Translations under genes and position numbers: made by a program | Source: Tipula vernalis | Taxonomy: Eukaryota > Arthropoda > Insecta > Diptera > Tipulidae | Direction: 5' to 3' | NCBI GenBank assembly: GCA_958295665.1 | Contig: OY282560.1 | Coordinates: forward strand, 51,336,333 to 51,400,332 | DNA length: 64,000 nt | Shown here: positions 24,010 to 34,891 of the stretch, piece by piece | How the letters are laid out: each line of letters begins with the position of its first letter | Numbering within the stretch: position 1 is the first letter of the stretch | Notes under the pieces: model-generated | What the model saw: only the letters and a program-made list of their open reading frames with translations | Database searches by the model: none | Told to the model about the DNA's origin: nothing

Positions 24010-24670
24010 TTACCTGTGAGGTTTAACCGGCGTGTCAATCAGCTGTCTTCTGCCAACCTCAAATTGGATGTATTGGTGGTCACTGCCGCAATAATCCTCC
24101 ATAACCATCCAGTTATGGGTGTGCGGAACTAGGGCCTCCGATGCAAGGGTGATATCTGGTATCGTCTCTGAATACCCTGGTCGGCGAAAGGTTGTCACAG
24201 AGCCGCTATTCAGCACCAAGAGTCCTGCTCTGGCGGCTATTTCCAGAATGACTCTACCTCTTGTGTCGGGGTTTGGCATCCCCCACTCGAGTGCTCTCGC
24301 GTTGAAATCTCCGGCCACCACCAAATGCTTAGACATTGCGGCTATCTCGTCCTCCAGAGCATCCAGCTTTGCTCCAAACTCTGCGATTCTTTCGTTCGGG
24401 GTGAAGTAGCAACTTACGTAGGTTATACCTGCTGCTTTCACCCAGACGAAGCCCCTTCCTGCTCCATGATTTTCGGCGAAAACTTCACCGCTAGGTATCC
24501 ATATTGCCGCTGTACCGAGCAAGTCGGCGTACTATCCTGTGGATTGCTTATCTCGGTACTATTCGCTTAGCATAAGCAACTCAACCCCTTTTTCCACTAC
24601 CAGCTGATGCAAGAGTTTGTCAGCCGTTTTACTCCTATTCATATTCCCTTGCAGAATACGGGTCATTTTC
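24010..24670 (-). pseudogene. R1-like LINE apurinic-like endonuclease domain
   Basis: Starts near RILQGNMNRSKTADKLLHQL (the opening strand with conserved Q and N), continues through AAIWIPSG and VSCYFTPNE, then AGDFNARALEWGM (the GDFNA catalytic motif), DITLAS and CGSDHQYIQFEV (the SDH catalytic motif). The domain nicks target DNA to prime reverse transcription. A stop lies in the N-terminal segment (MLSE then TAG near 24565). The motif set and order match the R1/TRAS group, which often insert at fixed targets. Confidence 0.8.
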
Positions 24671-24764
24671 GGCTTTTGACCGCCTGTAGTGTCTCCCAGT
24701 ATACTTGGCACTTGCCGGAACCCGGGAAATGATTTAGCTGTGCCTGTTCAATTCCCCTATCATT

Positions 24765-24965
24765 GCACAATATACAATTTGCGGTTGGATTGGAAGGTAC
24801 CGGGTTCGAATCTCTGCAGGGGCGGGATGAAAAATGGAATTTTTATCATCTGATTACGATCGGTAATGAAGGTGAACACATCTATGACCCCCTGTTGAAA
24901 GTGCGAAATTCATGGGCCGATCCATCTTTCATGTTGGTACTATAGGCTGGCAAGAAGCAATAAAA
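24765..24965 (+). mobile_element. Possible tRNA-derived SINE fragment
   Basis: GGTACCGGGTTCGAATCTC at 24796-24814 holds a Pol III B box (GGTTCGAATC at 24803-24812). Tail-like AT-rich sequence and AATAAAATATG follow. The upstream A box is weak. It lies at the 5' truncation point of the R1-like LINE. Confidence 0.35.
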
Positions 24966-25185
24966 TATGCAGGTGGTTTATACAAAAGCAAGACTATAGC
25001 ATTGTGTCCTCGAGTTGGCTACTACATAAGGTAGGATGTAAAGAGGGAACACTGCGAACAAGTTTGGAGTGACATTTTTCCGAACAGATAAAATTATTCC
25101 TAAATAATAATTACCCATCGTTTGTATATTTGTCTAAACGTAGCGGCATGGTATAAAAGTTCGTAATTCAAGAGCTAATTAACGA

Positions 25186-26063
25186 TTAACGATTTTTGCA
25201 CGTGATGCTAATCTAGTTGCGAGATCAAGTAGTGCGCGTCGTGAAAATGAAACACCTGAACATTATTTTCGTCCTATGAATGTTTTATGTACTTTCTGTG
25301 ATTCACTCAATTTTGAAGGCGAAATGTCACCAGATGGTAAATTCAAAAATTGCTGCCGTAAAGGTACTGTCATGATTCAGCCAAATAATCAGCAAGTTTG
25401 TTCTTTTTCCACAGTACTTACAAGAACTTATAACAAATCCTGATCTTCGTCTTTATCGTGACTTTCAAGGAATCTTACAGGACGTGGTCCGTATATATTT
25501 AAGGTTCATGGCCAAATATGTCATAGTTCAGCTCATTTACATCCAACAAATGACAAAACGTTAATACGCTCAATTATATGTTATCGATTGAGGAGAAGCA
25601 ATGGTTTAAATGAAAATATTGTCAAATATTTAGATTAGTTGATGCGTGAAGTAAATTTTAATGCACAAGCATACAAGAGGCTTGGTGAAGTTGAAGAAGA
25701 GGAAGAGAATAGAGCAGCAGCAAACAATGAGGTAGATTCAGTTGTAATCACGGTATTTAGAAGAGATCGAAATGCTGGGTCTATCCAAGAAATGATAAAC
25801 ATCTTCTTATTTCATTAAATATTATGAGTCCCCACTTTGCTCCAATGAAGTATGCAATAGTTTTTCATTAGGACATGTTGGATGGCAACCACGGAAGCAA
25901 ATAAATTTTGTAAATAGTCCAGACAGAAAGCTTACTCAAATCACAATTTTGCAACGGAAAGTTGCACATACTGATGTTAGAACAGGTGTATTTAATCCGA
26001 TAATTCATAGAGGCAAGTTGGGTCAACAGTGGATAGTTGATTCCTATTTATAAGTTGAGATAA
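25186..26063 (+). pseudogene. Helitron Rep/helicase N-terminal region, decayed
   Basis: Reading across several frames gives ARRENETPEHYFRPMNVLC, FCDSLNFEGEM, FKVHGQICHSSAHLHP, LMREVNFNAQAYKRLGEVEE and LGHVGWQPRKQINF, ending in LGQQWIVDSYL then VE. The FKVHGQ-H-H-L-P and L..QQ..VDSY..VE patterns match the 'Helitron-like N' region upstream of the HUH Rep domain. Stops and frameshifts are frequent, and no Rep HUH motif or helicase follows because an R1-like LINE fragment starts at 26064. Rolling-circle transposition would need those missing parts. Confidence 0.65.
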
Positions 26064-26064
26064 A

Positions 26065-26261
26065 AAATTTCAATTTTATTAGTAACCCACCAAGCGAGTC
26101 TCGTCGGGTATATCTATTCTTAGCAGGCCATCGTAAGATACATTCCAGAGGTCGGGTCCCAGAATTGATCCCTGGGCTGCTCCTGCTGTGACCGCCATGC
26201 TTCGCTGCCCTTCCTCCGTGTCATATATAAGAATGCGATTCCTCATAATATAGTCACCCAA
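26065..26261 (-). pseudogene. R1-like LINE RT core fragment
   Basis: About 65 codons: RILIYDTEEGQRSMAVTAGA, AQGSILGPDLWN and DETRLVGY, cut just before YADD. It is joined almost directly to endonuclease text on its 5' side, showing an internal deletion of the N-terminal RT. Confidence 0.75.
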
Positions 26262-26299
26262 GATCCATGGCGTTGATTATATCCCTCCATCTCACTGTA

Positions 26300-27139
26300 T
26301 TAAAGGCGTTTTTCACCTCCATGGTTACCAGCAAAACAATACGTGAAGTGGTTGGATACCTCACAGGCCGAGATGATAAGACCCATGGTGGAAAATATTC
26401 GACCCTCAGTCACAGCTCTTCCGTTCGTTCCTATTATATTGCTCGCCATTTGCTGCTTGCCATTCTTTAACTCTGCCCTGAACCTCTCAACGTCCATTTT
26501 TTGCAGGTTCAATCTACCAGGTTTATCCCGCGAGTCGTTTCGTTGTCTCCTGCCAACATCAAAAGAAATGTACTCGTGGTCACTGCCGCAGTAATCCTCC
26601 ATGACCCTCTAGTTCAGGATATGTGGCACTAGGGCCTCCGATGCGAGGTTGATATCGGGGATCATCCCCGTGCAGCCCGGCCTCCGAAAAGTTGTGGCAG
26701 AGCCGCTGTTTAGTAACAAGGATCAATCTTCCTCTCGTGTCTGCGTTTGGCATTCCCCACTCAAGTGCTCTTGCAATGAAAATCACCAGCTATCACTAGA
26801 TGTCCCGTCATCCTGGATATCTCATCTTCCAATGCTTCCAACTTTACTACAAAACCCGCGATCCTTTTATTAGGGGTAAAGTAACAGATAAAATAGGTTA
26901 TGCTTGCTGTTTTCACCCATACGAAGCCCCTCCCTGCACTATGTTGTTCAACATGCACACCCCTTAGGTATCCATATGGCCGTTGTGGCCAGTAGATCTG
27001 AGTACCACCCAGTCGCCTCCTTATTCCGATACTGCCCGCTTAAGATGAGCAGCTCGGTCCCTTTTTCTCCTACTAACTGTTGCAAGTGGTGGTCAGCAGT
27101 CCAGCTCCTATTCATATTTCCTTGTAAGACTCTGATCAT
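26300..27139 (-). pseudogene. R1-like LINE endonuclease domain
   Basis: MIRVLQGNMNRSWTADHHLQQLVGEKG opens the domain. FVWVKTASITYFICYFTPN, then VIAGDF and ALEWGMPNADTRGR, lie across a frameshift in the GDFNA motif, and DYCGSDHEYISFDV closes with SDH. A stop follows a few codons into the domain after ELLILSGQYRN. It is a near relative of the domain at 24010-24670. Confidence 0.8.
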
Positions 27140-28528
27140 AGCTGGTTCTTAGCCACCTGCAGCGCCTCGCGCTACACTTGGCACTTGCCAGACCCTGGGA
27201 TGTGTTTGAGCTCCGCCTTATCCAACTCCCTTTTTCGTGCATAGCATGCAATTTATTTCGGTAATACACCCTCTTGCCTTGTGCCCGACCCCGAAACATT
27301 TGTAGCACAGATTACTTACAGAAAAAGTTAATTCTCATTTTCTCCAAATCCGGCATTTCCTTCTTTAGTGCCGCTGCGACTTCTGACTTTGTGGTGTATC
27401 CATCTAGATCGCGGATCTCTATCGGCACCATAGACTGTAAATTTAGGATCTTGGCCTGATCCCCTAAAGCTCTCAACGCGCCACAAAAGCCATCTTTAAC
27501 CTTGCTGTTCAGCCCCAGTTCCAGAAGGACGTCCCCTGTTTTGGTCTGCCGGATTGCTTGAATCTCTGTCCCGGATTCCTCATGTCTGACCTTACTGCGG
27601 ATCTTACCTAAAACATCTGCATAAGATTTTCTCTCCACTGGCCTTATGATTAGCGCTTCAGGCCGGAACCTACGACGTTTACCACTCCTCCTTCCATTCT
27701 GCGTTTTTGTGGTAGAGATTTGCTCGGGCTCAGCCGTGGGCTTTCTACTTTCCGGTTTCCTATTATCCAATTTCTTAGCCTCTGGATTTCCCCGCCTTTT
27801 GGGCAACTGTCTTTCCCAGGCAGCTTCTCCTGCGCTGAGTGATGTCTCGCCCCTAACCTTCTTCTCTTGCTGATTCTGCACCTCTGCAGGGCTCGCTGCA
27901 GGTCCCTTCTGACTCCCCGATGTATTGGGGGTTCTAGTATATTGCTGCAGCTCTATGTCTTTAGATAAAATTGTTTCGGATCTCCTCTGCGTTGATATAC
28001 CATACGCAATAACGCTAAAAACTTCCTCTAATTCCATCAGACCTACCTTAATAACGGTAGAGATATTTTTTTGCATAAAAGTTGCGGCCTTCATCTTGTT
28101 GATGATGTTCTTGCACTTCTGCAGTAACTATTCCTGCTCTGTTCTATTTACCGGGGTGCATGGTCGCTCTGTAAAGAGATTTCTTCCAATCATTAGAACC
28201 TCCGCCCTCTGGTTTCCATTCTCATTTCCCTCTTCGCTACCTTTGACACTGCCTGATGGCGTGTCGTTCCCGCTCACCATGTCAACTGAGATTCCCCCCG
28301 CTTTATTAGATGGAGCGGTCCTCTGTATTCTTGCGTTTTTTTAAAAAGGTTTTCAATGTTTTCCTCAACACTGGTAAGATCTACCATTTCTACCGTTTCT
28401 CCATGCATATCCACGGAGCCACTTGGCTGTTGTAACGCTATTAAAGAATCATCATTCCTCTTTCCGTTAATTAATTTATTGGTTGTATTCATTTCTGTTC
28501 CCACGAGTAGCATGAGAAAAAACGGCAC
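27140..28528 (-). pseudogene. R1-like LINE ORF1 (gag-like, CCHC)
   Basis: Pieces in three frames: an acidic/Ser N-terminus (28528-28274), a long middle frame 28094-27312, and a C-terminal part (27308-27140). The middle contains PEALIIRPVERKSYADVLGK and IQAIRQTKTGDVLLELG, the conserved ORF1 block before the knuckles, then IEIRDLDGYTTKSEVAAALK. The C-terminal part holds the cysteine-rich knuckle remnants (C-F-G...H...C in frame-shifted text). ORF1 packages element RNA. Frameshifts and loss of knuckle cysteines make it non-functional. Confidence 0.7.
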
Positions 28529-29287
28529 CTATGACATAGCTCTGCATTATCATAGGAAGGCTATGATTTGATCCGATAGTCGCCAAAACCGGAGTTCACA
28601 TACTAGCGACTAAGCATCCCCTTAGCTATGCAGCTATCGGCGTATGTAGTGCCACCTTAGCTTGAGTGTGCTAGCTTTTGGTCCACCCCAGGTATTTGAT
28701 TTTCCCGGTACCTGCTATATATGGCGGGTTGTCCCCTATCCGCCAATAATTAATAATTAATAAAATTAATAAGAAGGTGAAAATGCCATTTACGCCTAAA
28801 GTGTCGTACTCGCATTTCTGCCCTATCGACTAAAAACACCTTCCCCCCTTTATAGGACAACCCTGGGACCGCTTACCACATTACTTCGGGATAAACCGTT
28901 CGTTTTTGCTGACTCCCATAGCTGTCTCCTGCACTACGGGAATCTATGAAGGTCTCTCTTTGTCGTTCTCAAGATCATCTCTACTAACCTTGACATGAGT
29001 TGCCACCAGTTCGAGTTTCGGAGCATAATCTCCACTGCTGTTTCCGGAGACCATACCCCAACTTCCATCTCCAACGCTATTCTAAACTCCTACCATGTTA
29101 GGCACTAAAAGAACGTGTGATTGACGTTGTCGACATTACCTTGATAGTACAGGAATTCTTCCGACGTCACCTCCTTTTTCTAAAAAGCTAAAAAGGTAAA
29201 ATCGGAAATATCCGTGGCCACTCAAAAACTGCGTCAGGTAGTATTTAACCTCTCACCTGCTCTATAAGCCACGCTGTACATCTTCCC

Positions 29288-30600
29288 CTAGCCTCTAGTT
29301 CCCAAGCCGATTTGCATAACTCTATTGTGCGGAACCTCTTCCGCAGCCCACTTACTTACCCCATCAGCATGGTGGTAGACCGCTTTCCTTTCGCTGGCTA
29401 ACAGTTCATTTGGAATCGTCCCAGCTATTACCAATACCGTGGGCTCAGATACCGTGTGGTATGCCGAGGCAACCCCTAAAGCACCACGTCTTTGTAATAG
29501 TGATAGACGTTTCCTGTACATCTCATTTTTAAGAGAATCGACCCATATCTCAGCACCCTAGAGAAGAATGGACTACACCGCGGACATTAAAAGAACCGCC
29601 AATATTTGCTATGAGACGGCTCAGAGTTGTGATCCCTTTTGCAGCCTTGTCTGCTGAATGAATGTGAAAGAATGTCATTTTCGAGTCGATCATGATTCCT
29701 AAATTTTTCGCTGCTCGCTTCGTCTCGACCACTTCATTGCCAATCCACATTGGTATCGCAGTTTTTATCCGTTTTTTTGTGAAGATCACTATCTAAGTCT
29801 TCTCAAGCGCTAGCAGCTCTTCACGGTTCTCATGATCTGGTTCGGCTGAACTTGGGTCTGCTTTGTATCCCGGGCATCGATTAGAGCTTCAAAATCATCC
29901 GCATACCCAACTAAAAGTGTTTCATCTGGCATCTCGGTTCGAAGCAGACTGTCATTTGAGGCGTTCCAGAGGTCATGTCCTAGTACTGATCCCTGGGCCA
30001 CTCCGGATGTAACTGCCATCTTTCGCCTCCCCTTCTTCAGTCTAATACATCAGGGTTCGATCCTTTAAATAGCCTTGCAGTATCCTCATGAGGTACTCCG
30101 GTATACGAAAAGAATGCTTCAACGCATTCCCCACGTCGAGCGTCACTAGCTGAATTGATTTTATTTCTACGCCTTCTTGATCGCCTCTTCAACCTCCGGG
30201 ATCGCATCCAATGTGGATCGACCCACGCGAAACCCATACTGCTTGATCTCGACCTAATAAGTTTCTCGAAAATTTGACCAGCGGTGTCAAGTATACATAG
30301 AGGTCGATAAGACGATGGAAGCCTCGAATCGCTTTTGCCTTTTCGGATAAGCACAAGCTTCGCACATTTCCAGCGAGAACTAAAAACGCCCGCTATCAAA
30401 CACGAATTTAACATATTCAGCAGTATACTGCGATCTTGTCGATACACTATTTTTAATACCTCGTTTAGTATACCATCGGGTCAAGGAGCTTTTTGATTTT
30501 TTGCAGATAGAACAGCTTCCTCTCGTTCCTCGTCAGATAAAAGGGGAATCTCTACTTGTTCTCGGAATTGCCTCGCAGTTCGTTCTTGGTGTTTTAGGAA
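29288..30600 (-). pseudogene. R1-like LINE RT and C-terminal region, broken
   Basis: Four frame pieces. 30447-30037 has FSSRWKCAKLVLIRKGK and SSYRPLCILDTAGQ. 30019-29810 has AQGSVLGHDLWN and LVGYADDFEALI, with the catalytic YADD. 29789-29550 has FTKKRIKTAIPMWIGNEV and LGIMIDSKMTF. 29521-29288 has QRRGALGVASAYHTVSEPTVLVIAG. The order is correct, and frameshifts separate each piece. Confidence 0.75.
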
Positions 30601-31019
30601 AAAAGCTGCTACAATCTTTCCCATTGTCCGCCAATCCATAACCCTCGTTGGTCTTTGGGCGACGAGCTTTTTCGTAACAATTTTATAACCCAGGCCCCAC
30701 GGATCTCGGTCTATGTCCTCTATTGGTGTTCTCCAAATACACGCTTTGCTGTGGTTGATTGCCCGTCAAAGTTCTTTCTTTGTTCCTTTTTTTCCTTTGT
30801 TCCTTGCTTTGAGACATTTCTTCCGCATATCTGATAATTCAGTCGCCCATCAATAAACAGGAGGCTTTCCGTGTCGCGGTATTTTTCCTTGGCATAGATA
30901 TGTGTGTCCTTGGCATAGTTTCACCTCAGCGGCTTGTCATAAACTTGGAACTGTCATTCATCGCCAATCTGAAAGATGATGTATTGATGATCACTTCCGG
31001 TGAAGTCTTCCAATACTCT

Positions 31020-31382
31020 TCATCTATGATGTGAGATGTCAGGGATTGTTTCCATATATCCTGGACGATGAAATGTTGTGGTCGATCCAACGTTCAGAAC
31101 CAGTAATCCTACTCTGACGGCCATTTCTAATATAAGCCTGCCTCTCGTGTCCGGGCGCAACATCCACCACTCAAGAGCTCTGGCATTAAAATCTCCAGCA
31201 ACCACCATCTGTCCTGTTGCCTGCAGGATCTCATCTTCCAAGTCATCTAGCTTTGAACGGAAATCCGCAATCGCCTTATTTGGGGTAAAGTAGCAAATAA
31301 AATAAGTTATCTCCTTACTCTTGATCCAGACAAATCCCCTGCCAGCGTCATGCCTTTCGATAGGCACACCTCCATTTAACAC
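31020..31382 (-). pseudogene. R1-like LINE endonuclease fragment
   Basis: AGRGFVWIKSKEITYFICYFTPN, VVAGDFNARALEWWM, GLLVLNVGSTTTF and METIPDIS, with the GDFNA catalytic motif intact. The SDH motif follows out of frame (GSDHQYI-like near 30990). Confidence 0.8.
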
Positions 31383-31524
31383 CCAAATAGTGGCCGTCCC
31401 CAGCAGGTCCGAGACCCAGTAAGGTGACTGTTTGTTCTGGTATTACTCACTTAGTAATAGCAGATCAGCTCCGTTCTCCCTTCCCAACTGCTGCAGGAGG
31501 CAGTCAGCCGTTTTGCTGCGCGTA

Positions 31525-32251
31525 TCATCTTCGGTTCTTGGCCTCCTGGAGAACCTCCCGATACACCTTGGACTTTCTAGTTCCTGAGGCGTGTGCCAGT
31601 TCTTTCTGAGCAAAGCCTTTCTCCGCGCAAAGCACACAGCGGGCTACAGCTGTGCAGGTTTTCGCTTTATCGTTAACTCCTAGGCACTTGTAACAGAGCT
31701 TGCTTCTGTCAGGCCCATTGCAATTTCTGGCCACGCGCCCATACCCAAGACATTCGAAGCACCGCGTGGCCACGGCTCGTTTCCGGACTCTGCAAACGGT
31801 CCAGCCTATTTTTATTTTTTCCTTATTTACTAATTCACTGCTGCTTTTCCACTCATTACCACCACTGCCACATTTTGCTCTTTCTACTTCATCTGCCCCT
31901 GGTACATCCCACTAAATTGCATCCGGTACCTCTTCCTTCACTGTGTAGGAATCGAGATCGCGGATTTCAACTGTCCTCCTGGTCCCAAGGTTAACTACCC
32001 CGGCCTTTCTCTCCCAAGGTAGTGCTCAGCAAGTCCCGGAAGCCCTCCATATTTTTCGTATTCTGACCGACTTCTATAAGCACCTCGCCCGCTCTTGTCT
32101 TGCGGATTGCTGTGACCTCCGCTTCCTTTTCATCCAGCTTTACTTTACTCCCTAACTCCTTTAAAACCTCTGCATATGTTTGGCCCTCCGCTGGTTTAAC
32201 TAACAGGGCGGCAAATTTAATTGTGATACTCAACGGAAGGGACAAAATCAA
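31525..32251 (-). pseudogene. R1-like LINE ORF1: conserved block and three CCHC knuckles
   Basis: Frame 32251-31991 holds LLVKPAEGQTYAEVLKELGSKV and VTAIRKTRAGEVLIEVGQN. Frame 31773-31525 holds the zinc knuckles CFECLGYGRVARNC, CYKCLGVNDKAKTC and CVLCAEKG followed by SKVYREVLQEAK. The set CCHC x3 followed by an overlapping endonuclease start is the R1/TRAS layout. Histidines are partly replaced in this copy (R or K at expected H). A frameshift region at 31774-31990 separates the halves. Confidence 0.8.
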
Positions 32252-32324
32252 GCATTAAATTGATATTTAAAACATAAATATTAGCATGATAAATTTTTCA
32301 ACAAATTCAAGATGGGAGTCATTT

Positions 32325-32332
32325 GCTACACT
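32325..32332 (+). repeat. Left 8-bp target-site duplication GCTACACT of the giant hAT element
   Basis: GCTACACT directly precedes the left terminus CAGCGTTGTGC. The same 8 bp follow the right terminus at 50112-50119. Eight bp is the hAT superfamily duplication length. Confidence 0.8.
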
Positions 32333-32460
32333 CAGCGTTGTGCCGTATTGTCTACCTGGCGTAATTTATACATTGTCTACACGTGTAGACAATGTATGTA
32401 GAAAATTAAATTATTCACGTCGACAATATCGAAAATGTCGAAAATGTCGAAAAAAATGGT
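32333..32460 (+). promoter_or_regulatory. Left terminal and subterminal region, probable transposase-binding sites
   Basis: The terminal repeat is followed by TTGTCTAC at 32348-32355, a perfect 30-bp palindrome at 32368-32397 (half-site ATACATTGTCTACAC), and two TCGAAAATG copies plus TCGAAAAAA at 32429-32455. The same words occur at the other end. A binding role is inferred from the hAT family. Confidence 0.55.
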
Positions 32461-33329
32461 TTCTGTGAGCAAAATAGTATTTTAATTTTTTGCTAATATA
32501 CTATCTACGGTGTGAAATCTGTATCAAATTATCACCACAATAAACAAAAATAACCATATAATAAGTATGGTTCATTAGAATAAAATAAATAACAAGAATT
32601 ATGGTTCATTTAGAAAGTTAACTTTATTATTTATAACTTTTAATTATCTACAGACACAAAAAGCGAAAATTTATTAATTTATTATCCATCTACAGTGTTG
32701 TCATCTGTTGGTTTTTAACATGCCCTAAGTAAACGTTTACTGACATCTAGCTGCATTTGAATAAAAGAAAATAATTTTAAAAGTGTAAATCATTCTTGTA
32801 GTAGTAGTCGACCATTTTTCTTATCTGTCAAAAACGAAATTTGACAAAATAAATAAAATTATAATAATAATAATAATAATAATAACAATAATTAAAATTT
32901 ACTAAAATTAAAAAAACTTAAGTCAGAATCATTATTTTCCTGCCTTATTTAATTTCCTTTATTATCCATGTTATGATCACCGAGTCAAATGAAGAAATTT
33001 TATATTTTTGTATTTTCGGCTGTCGAACGACGATGCTGGACAAAAAGTGTACGAGAAATTAGTTAAGGGTTATGAAAAGTATAAACAATTTTAGGATAGT
33101 TCAATTCGAAAAATTGTATTTTTATGTTATTTTTGTATGTTTGCGGAATAAAATAAGTTACCAAAATAAATGTGTTTTATGTAATGGCACAGATCGACCG
33201 GCTAGAGCGTAGCCATTTTCTCACCTAAATGGATTTACTATAACGAAAAGTCAAAATTTTAAAATAAAATTTTAAACTCATTTTCATATTTATTCCAAAA
33301 TGCAAAATGTACAAAAAAATAAAAATATT

Positions 33330-33688
33330 TTATTGCTTTTTAATAACGCCAAGTCGTGATGGATCTTGACTGGGATAATGAACCCCACCCGGTGTTGGTG
33401 ATATCACTCCGCTTTGGGCTGCAACTGCTGCCGTTGATGTTGCTAAAGCCGTTTGTGCCGTTGCCGGAATTGGAATAGCCTGAGTATTATATGCCTGACC
33501 ATAGGTGCACCAGGTATCATTTCCAGTGGTAATTGATGTAATTTCACACCAGGTGGTAAAACTGCCATCTCAGATGATTGCAAATTAAAATAATCATTAG
33601 GATTTGGTGGCAGAGGTAAAGCACCGAGAAGGCCTGGCACCGGTTCAAATATATATTGTCGAACTGTTTTCGCAACAGATACACACAC
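33330..33688 (-). pseudogene. Pro/Ala-rich C-terminal exon with a frameshift, left-arm copy, unknown protein
   Basis: The first frame reads VRQYIFEPVPGLLGALPLPP, NPNDYFNLQSSEMAVLPPG and VKLHQLPLEMIPGAPMV. A 1-bp shift at about 33500 is needed to continue as QAYNTQAIPIPATAQTALA, then GVISPTPGGVHYPSQDPSRL and GVIKKQ followed by TAA at 33332-33330. AATAAA follows on the minus strand near 33270. Composition resembles the C-terminus of a conserved RNA-associated or scaffold protein, but I cannot name it. Upstream an acceptor-like GTATACAG precedes the open region. An identical copy with the same frameshift is in the right arm. Confidence 0.5.
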
Positions 33689-34187
33689 TGTATACTCAGA
33701 TCACAAACAGTATACCCTATTAAAAACTACATCGCAAATATAACTGACACTTTTTGTGGTAGATTTCTACAATACAAAACGAAATGTATTTAAATTAAGA
33801 AACGGTATTCACGTATTTTTTATTCATTCCTTAAATTTTACTAAAATTTTCTTCATTTTTCATCGGATTAAAATGTAATAAACCATCAGCAGTTCGATAA
33901 TGGGTTTAATTCTTTTACGGTTTACGCCAACAGTTTTTGATCTATCAATGCTTAATGAATTAACCACTGATACAATGGGATTCTCAAATTTTTCCCATAC
34001 AAAACATATGTAAAGTCCAATTTTTTTTACCCCAATTTTCTTGAATAAAAACTTTTATTGATTTGAAATATTATTATTGAAATGGTATCTAGAATGTTTA
34101 TTTTACACATCATCAAAAATTCTTTAAGAGAAAAGTGTTTTATTAATTCACTATGATTAAATTAAAATAAAAACTAATTTGCAATAA

Positions 34188-34345
34188 ATGCACCAACACA
34201 AACGCAATAATATTGAGCTTTTAAATAAAATGTATAAACAACAATTGATTGGATCACAGAGCCATCCATTGGTGAAATTACAGCGTATATTACAAAAAGC
34301 ATCAATTAACTATTATTATAAAACTCGCCGACGCGGGGCGTAATT
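34188..34345 (+). CDS. Small ORF, 52 codons, left arm, unknown
   Basis: ATG followed by HQHKRNNIELLNKMYKQQL, GSQSHPLVKLQRILQKAS and a basic end, then TAA. An overlapping frame continues open as RNFTIYLDSLTNISKYHKIL past a GTAAGT at 34379. It could be the first exon of a gene in the arm or a decayed coding stretch. The same sequence exists inverted in the right arm (about 48318-48475). Confidence 0.3.
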
Positions 34346-34552
34346 TCACAATTTATCTCGATTCGTTAACAAATATAAGTAAGTATCACAAAATATTATA
34401 TTGTACCCGTTTCACCCTCTTAAATTAAAGATAACTCAACCTGCGAGAATGCCGTTTCAAGTGCGGAACAGTGACCGTCATTTACAGAAATACCCGGTAC
34501 AAATTTAGGTTTGGATTATTGCGTCATAAAATTAAAGCGAACGGATTAAAAG

Positions 34553-34891
34553 GTGCGATCAAATGAATTCATGTTTTGCAGAGAAGAGAATTATTCGTTG
34601 ATGTTTAATTCAGCTATTTTTCGATGCATGATGGGCTATTCGAGAAAATATTTTTGTTCAGTGGTGTGTAGTTGCCAAATCATTCAAATGCTAAGATTCG
34701 GGAACCAGTATAAAATGTATCCACAAATTTGCCATTCCACATTTTGTCATGATTGCTTCACAGTTTATCACAAACTTGCGAAACGTATGGCCTATTCAAA
34801 AATGAAGAAAATAAATAAAAGAAATCCTGAATCAATTGAGTCCTTTAAGAACATGTGCTGTAACGTCGAAGGAATTATTTGCGGTCGTTAG
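34553..34891 (+). CDS. Cys/His-rich ORF, left-arm copy, unknown
   Basis: 112 open codons, preserved identically in both arms. Cysteines and histidines cluster in CSVVCSC and ICHSTFCHDCFTVYH, which might bind metal, followed by a Lys-rich stretch and CCNVEGIICGR. No ATG context or family was recognised. Upstream open stretches in other frames (34440-34560, with RECRFKCGTVTVIYRN) suggest a longer ancestral coding region broken by frameshifts. Whether it is expressed is unknown. Confidence 0.35.
   Translation: MRSNEFMFCREENYSLMFNSAIFRCMMGYSRKYFCSVVCSCQIIQMLRFGNQYKMYPQICHSTFCHDCFTVYHKLAKRMAYSKMKKINKRNPESIESFKNMCCNVEGIICGR

Larger units (their letters stand above)
21625..24768 (-). mobile_element. 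R1-like non-LTR retrotransposon, 5'-truncated, poly(A)-tailed
   Basis: Minus-strand order: last codons of ORF1, endonuclease (24670-24010), RT (23929-22625), thumb and C-terminal region (22554-21809), 3' UTR, then a 22-bp A tail (plus T run 21626-21647). ORF1 is almost entirely missing, so the copy is 5'-truncated near 24768, where a SINE-like sequence starts. Frameshifts and stops split ORF2 at about four places. It is more GC-rich than its flanks. Confidence 0.85.
26064..28745 (-). mobile_element. R1-like LINE, internally deleted, with 5' leader
   Basis: Minus-strand order: leader, ORF1 (28528-27140), endonuclease (27139-26300), then a jump into the middle of RT (26261-26065). The 3' half is missing where the Helitron relic lies. 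Its 5' edge touches the 3' end of the next R1-like element near 28745, so the two lie head to tail in the same orientation. Confidence 0.8.
28746..32250 (-). mobile_element. R1-like LINE, nearly full ORF2 plus ORF1 C-terminal half, decayed
   Basis: Minus-strand order: ORF1 C-terminal half (32251-31525), endonuclease (31500-30990), linker, RT (30600-29800), C-terminal region (29789-28990), 3' UTR, and an AT tail of TTAATTA-like repeats near 28745-28775. It is 5'-truncated about 75 bp from the left target duplication of the giant hAT element. Many stops and frameshifts. Confidence 0.8.

Noticed and set aside
21696..24570. Several plus-strand frames of 70-137 codons
   Set aside because: They lie antisense to well-supported LINE domains on the minus strand and have no motifs.
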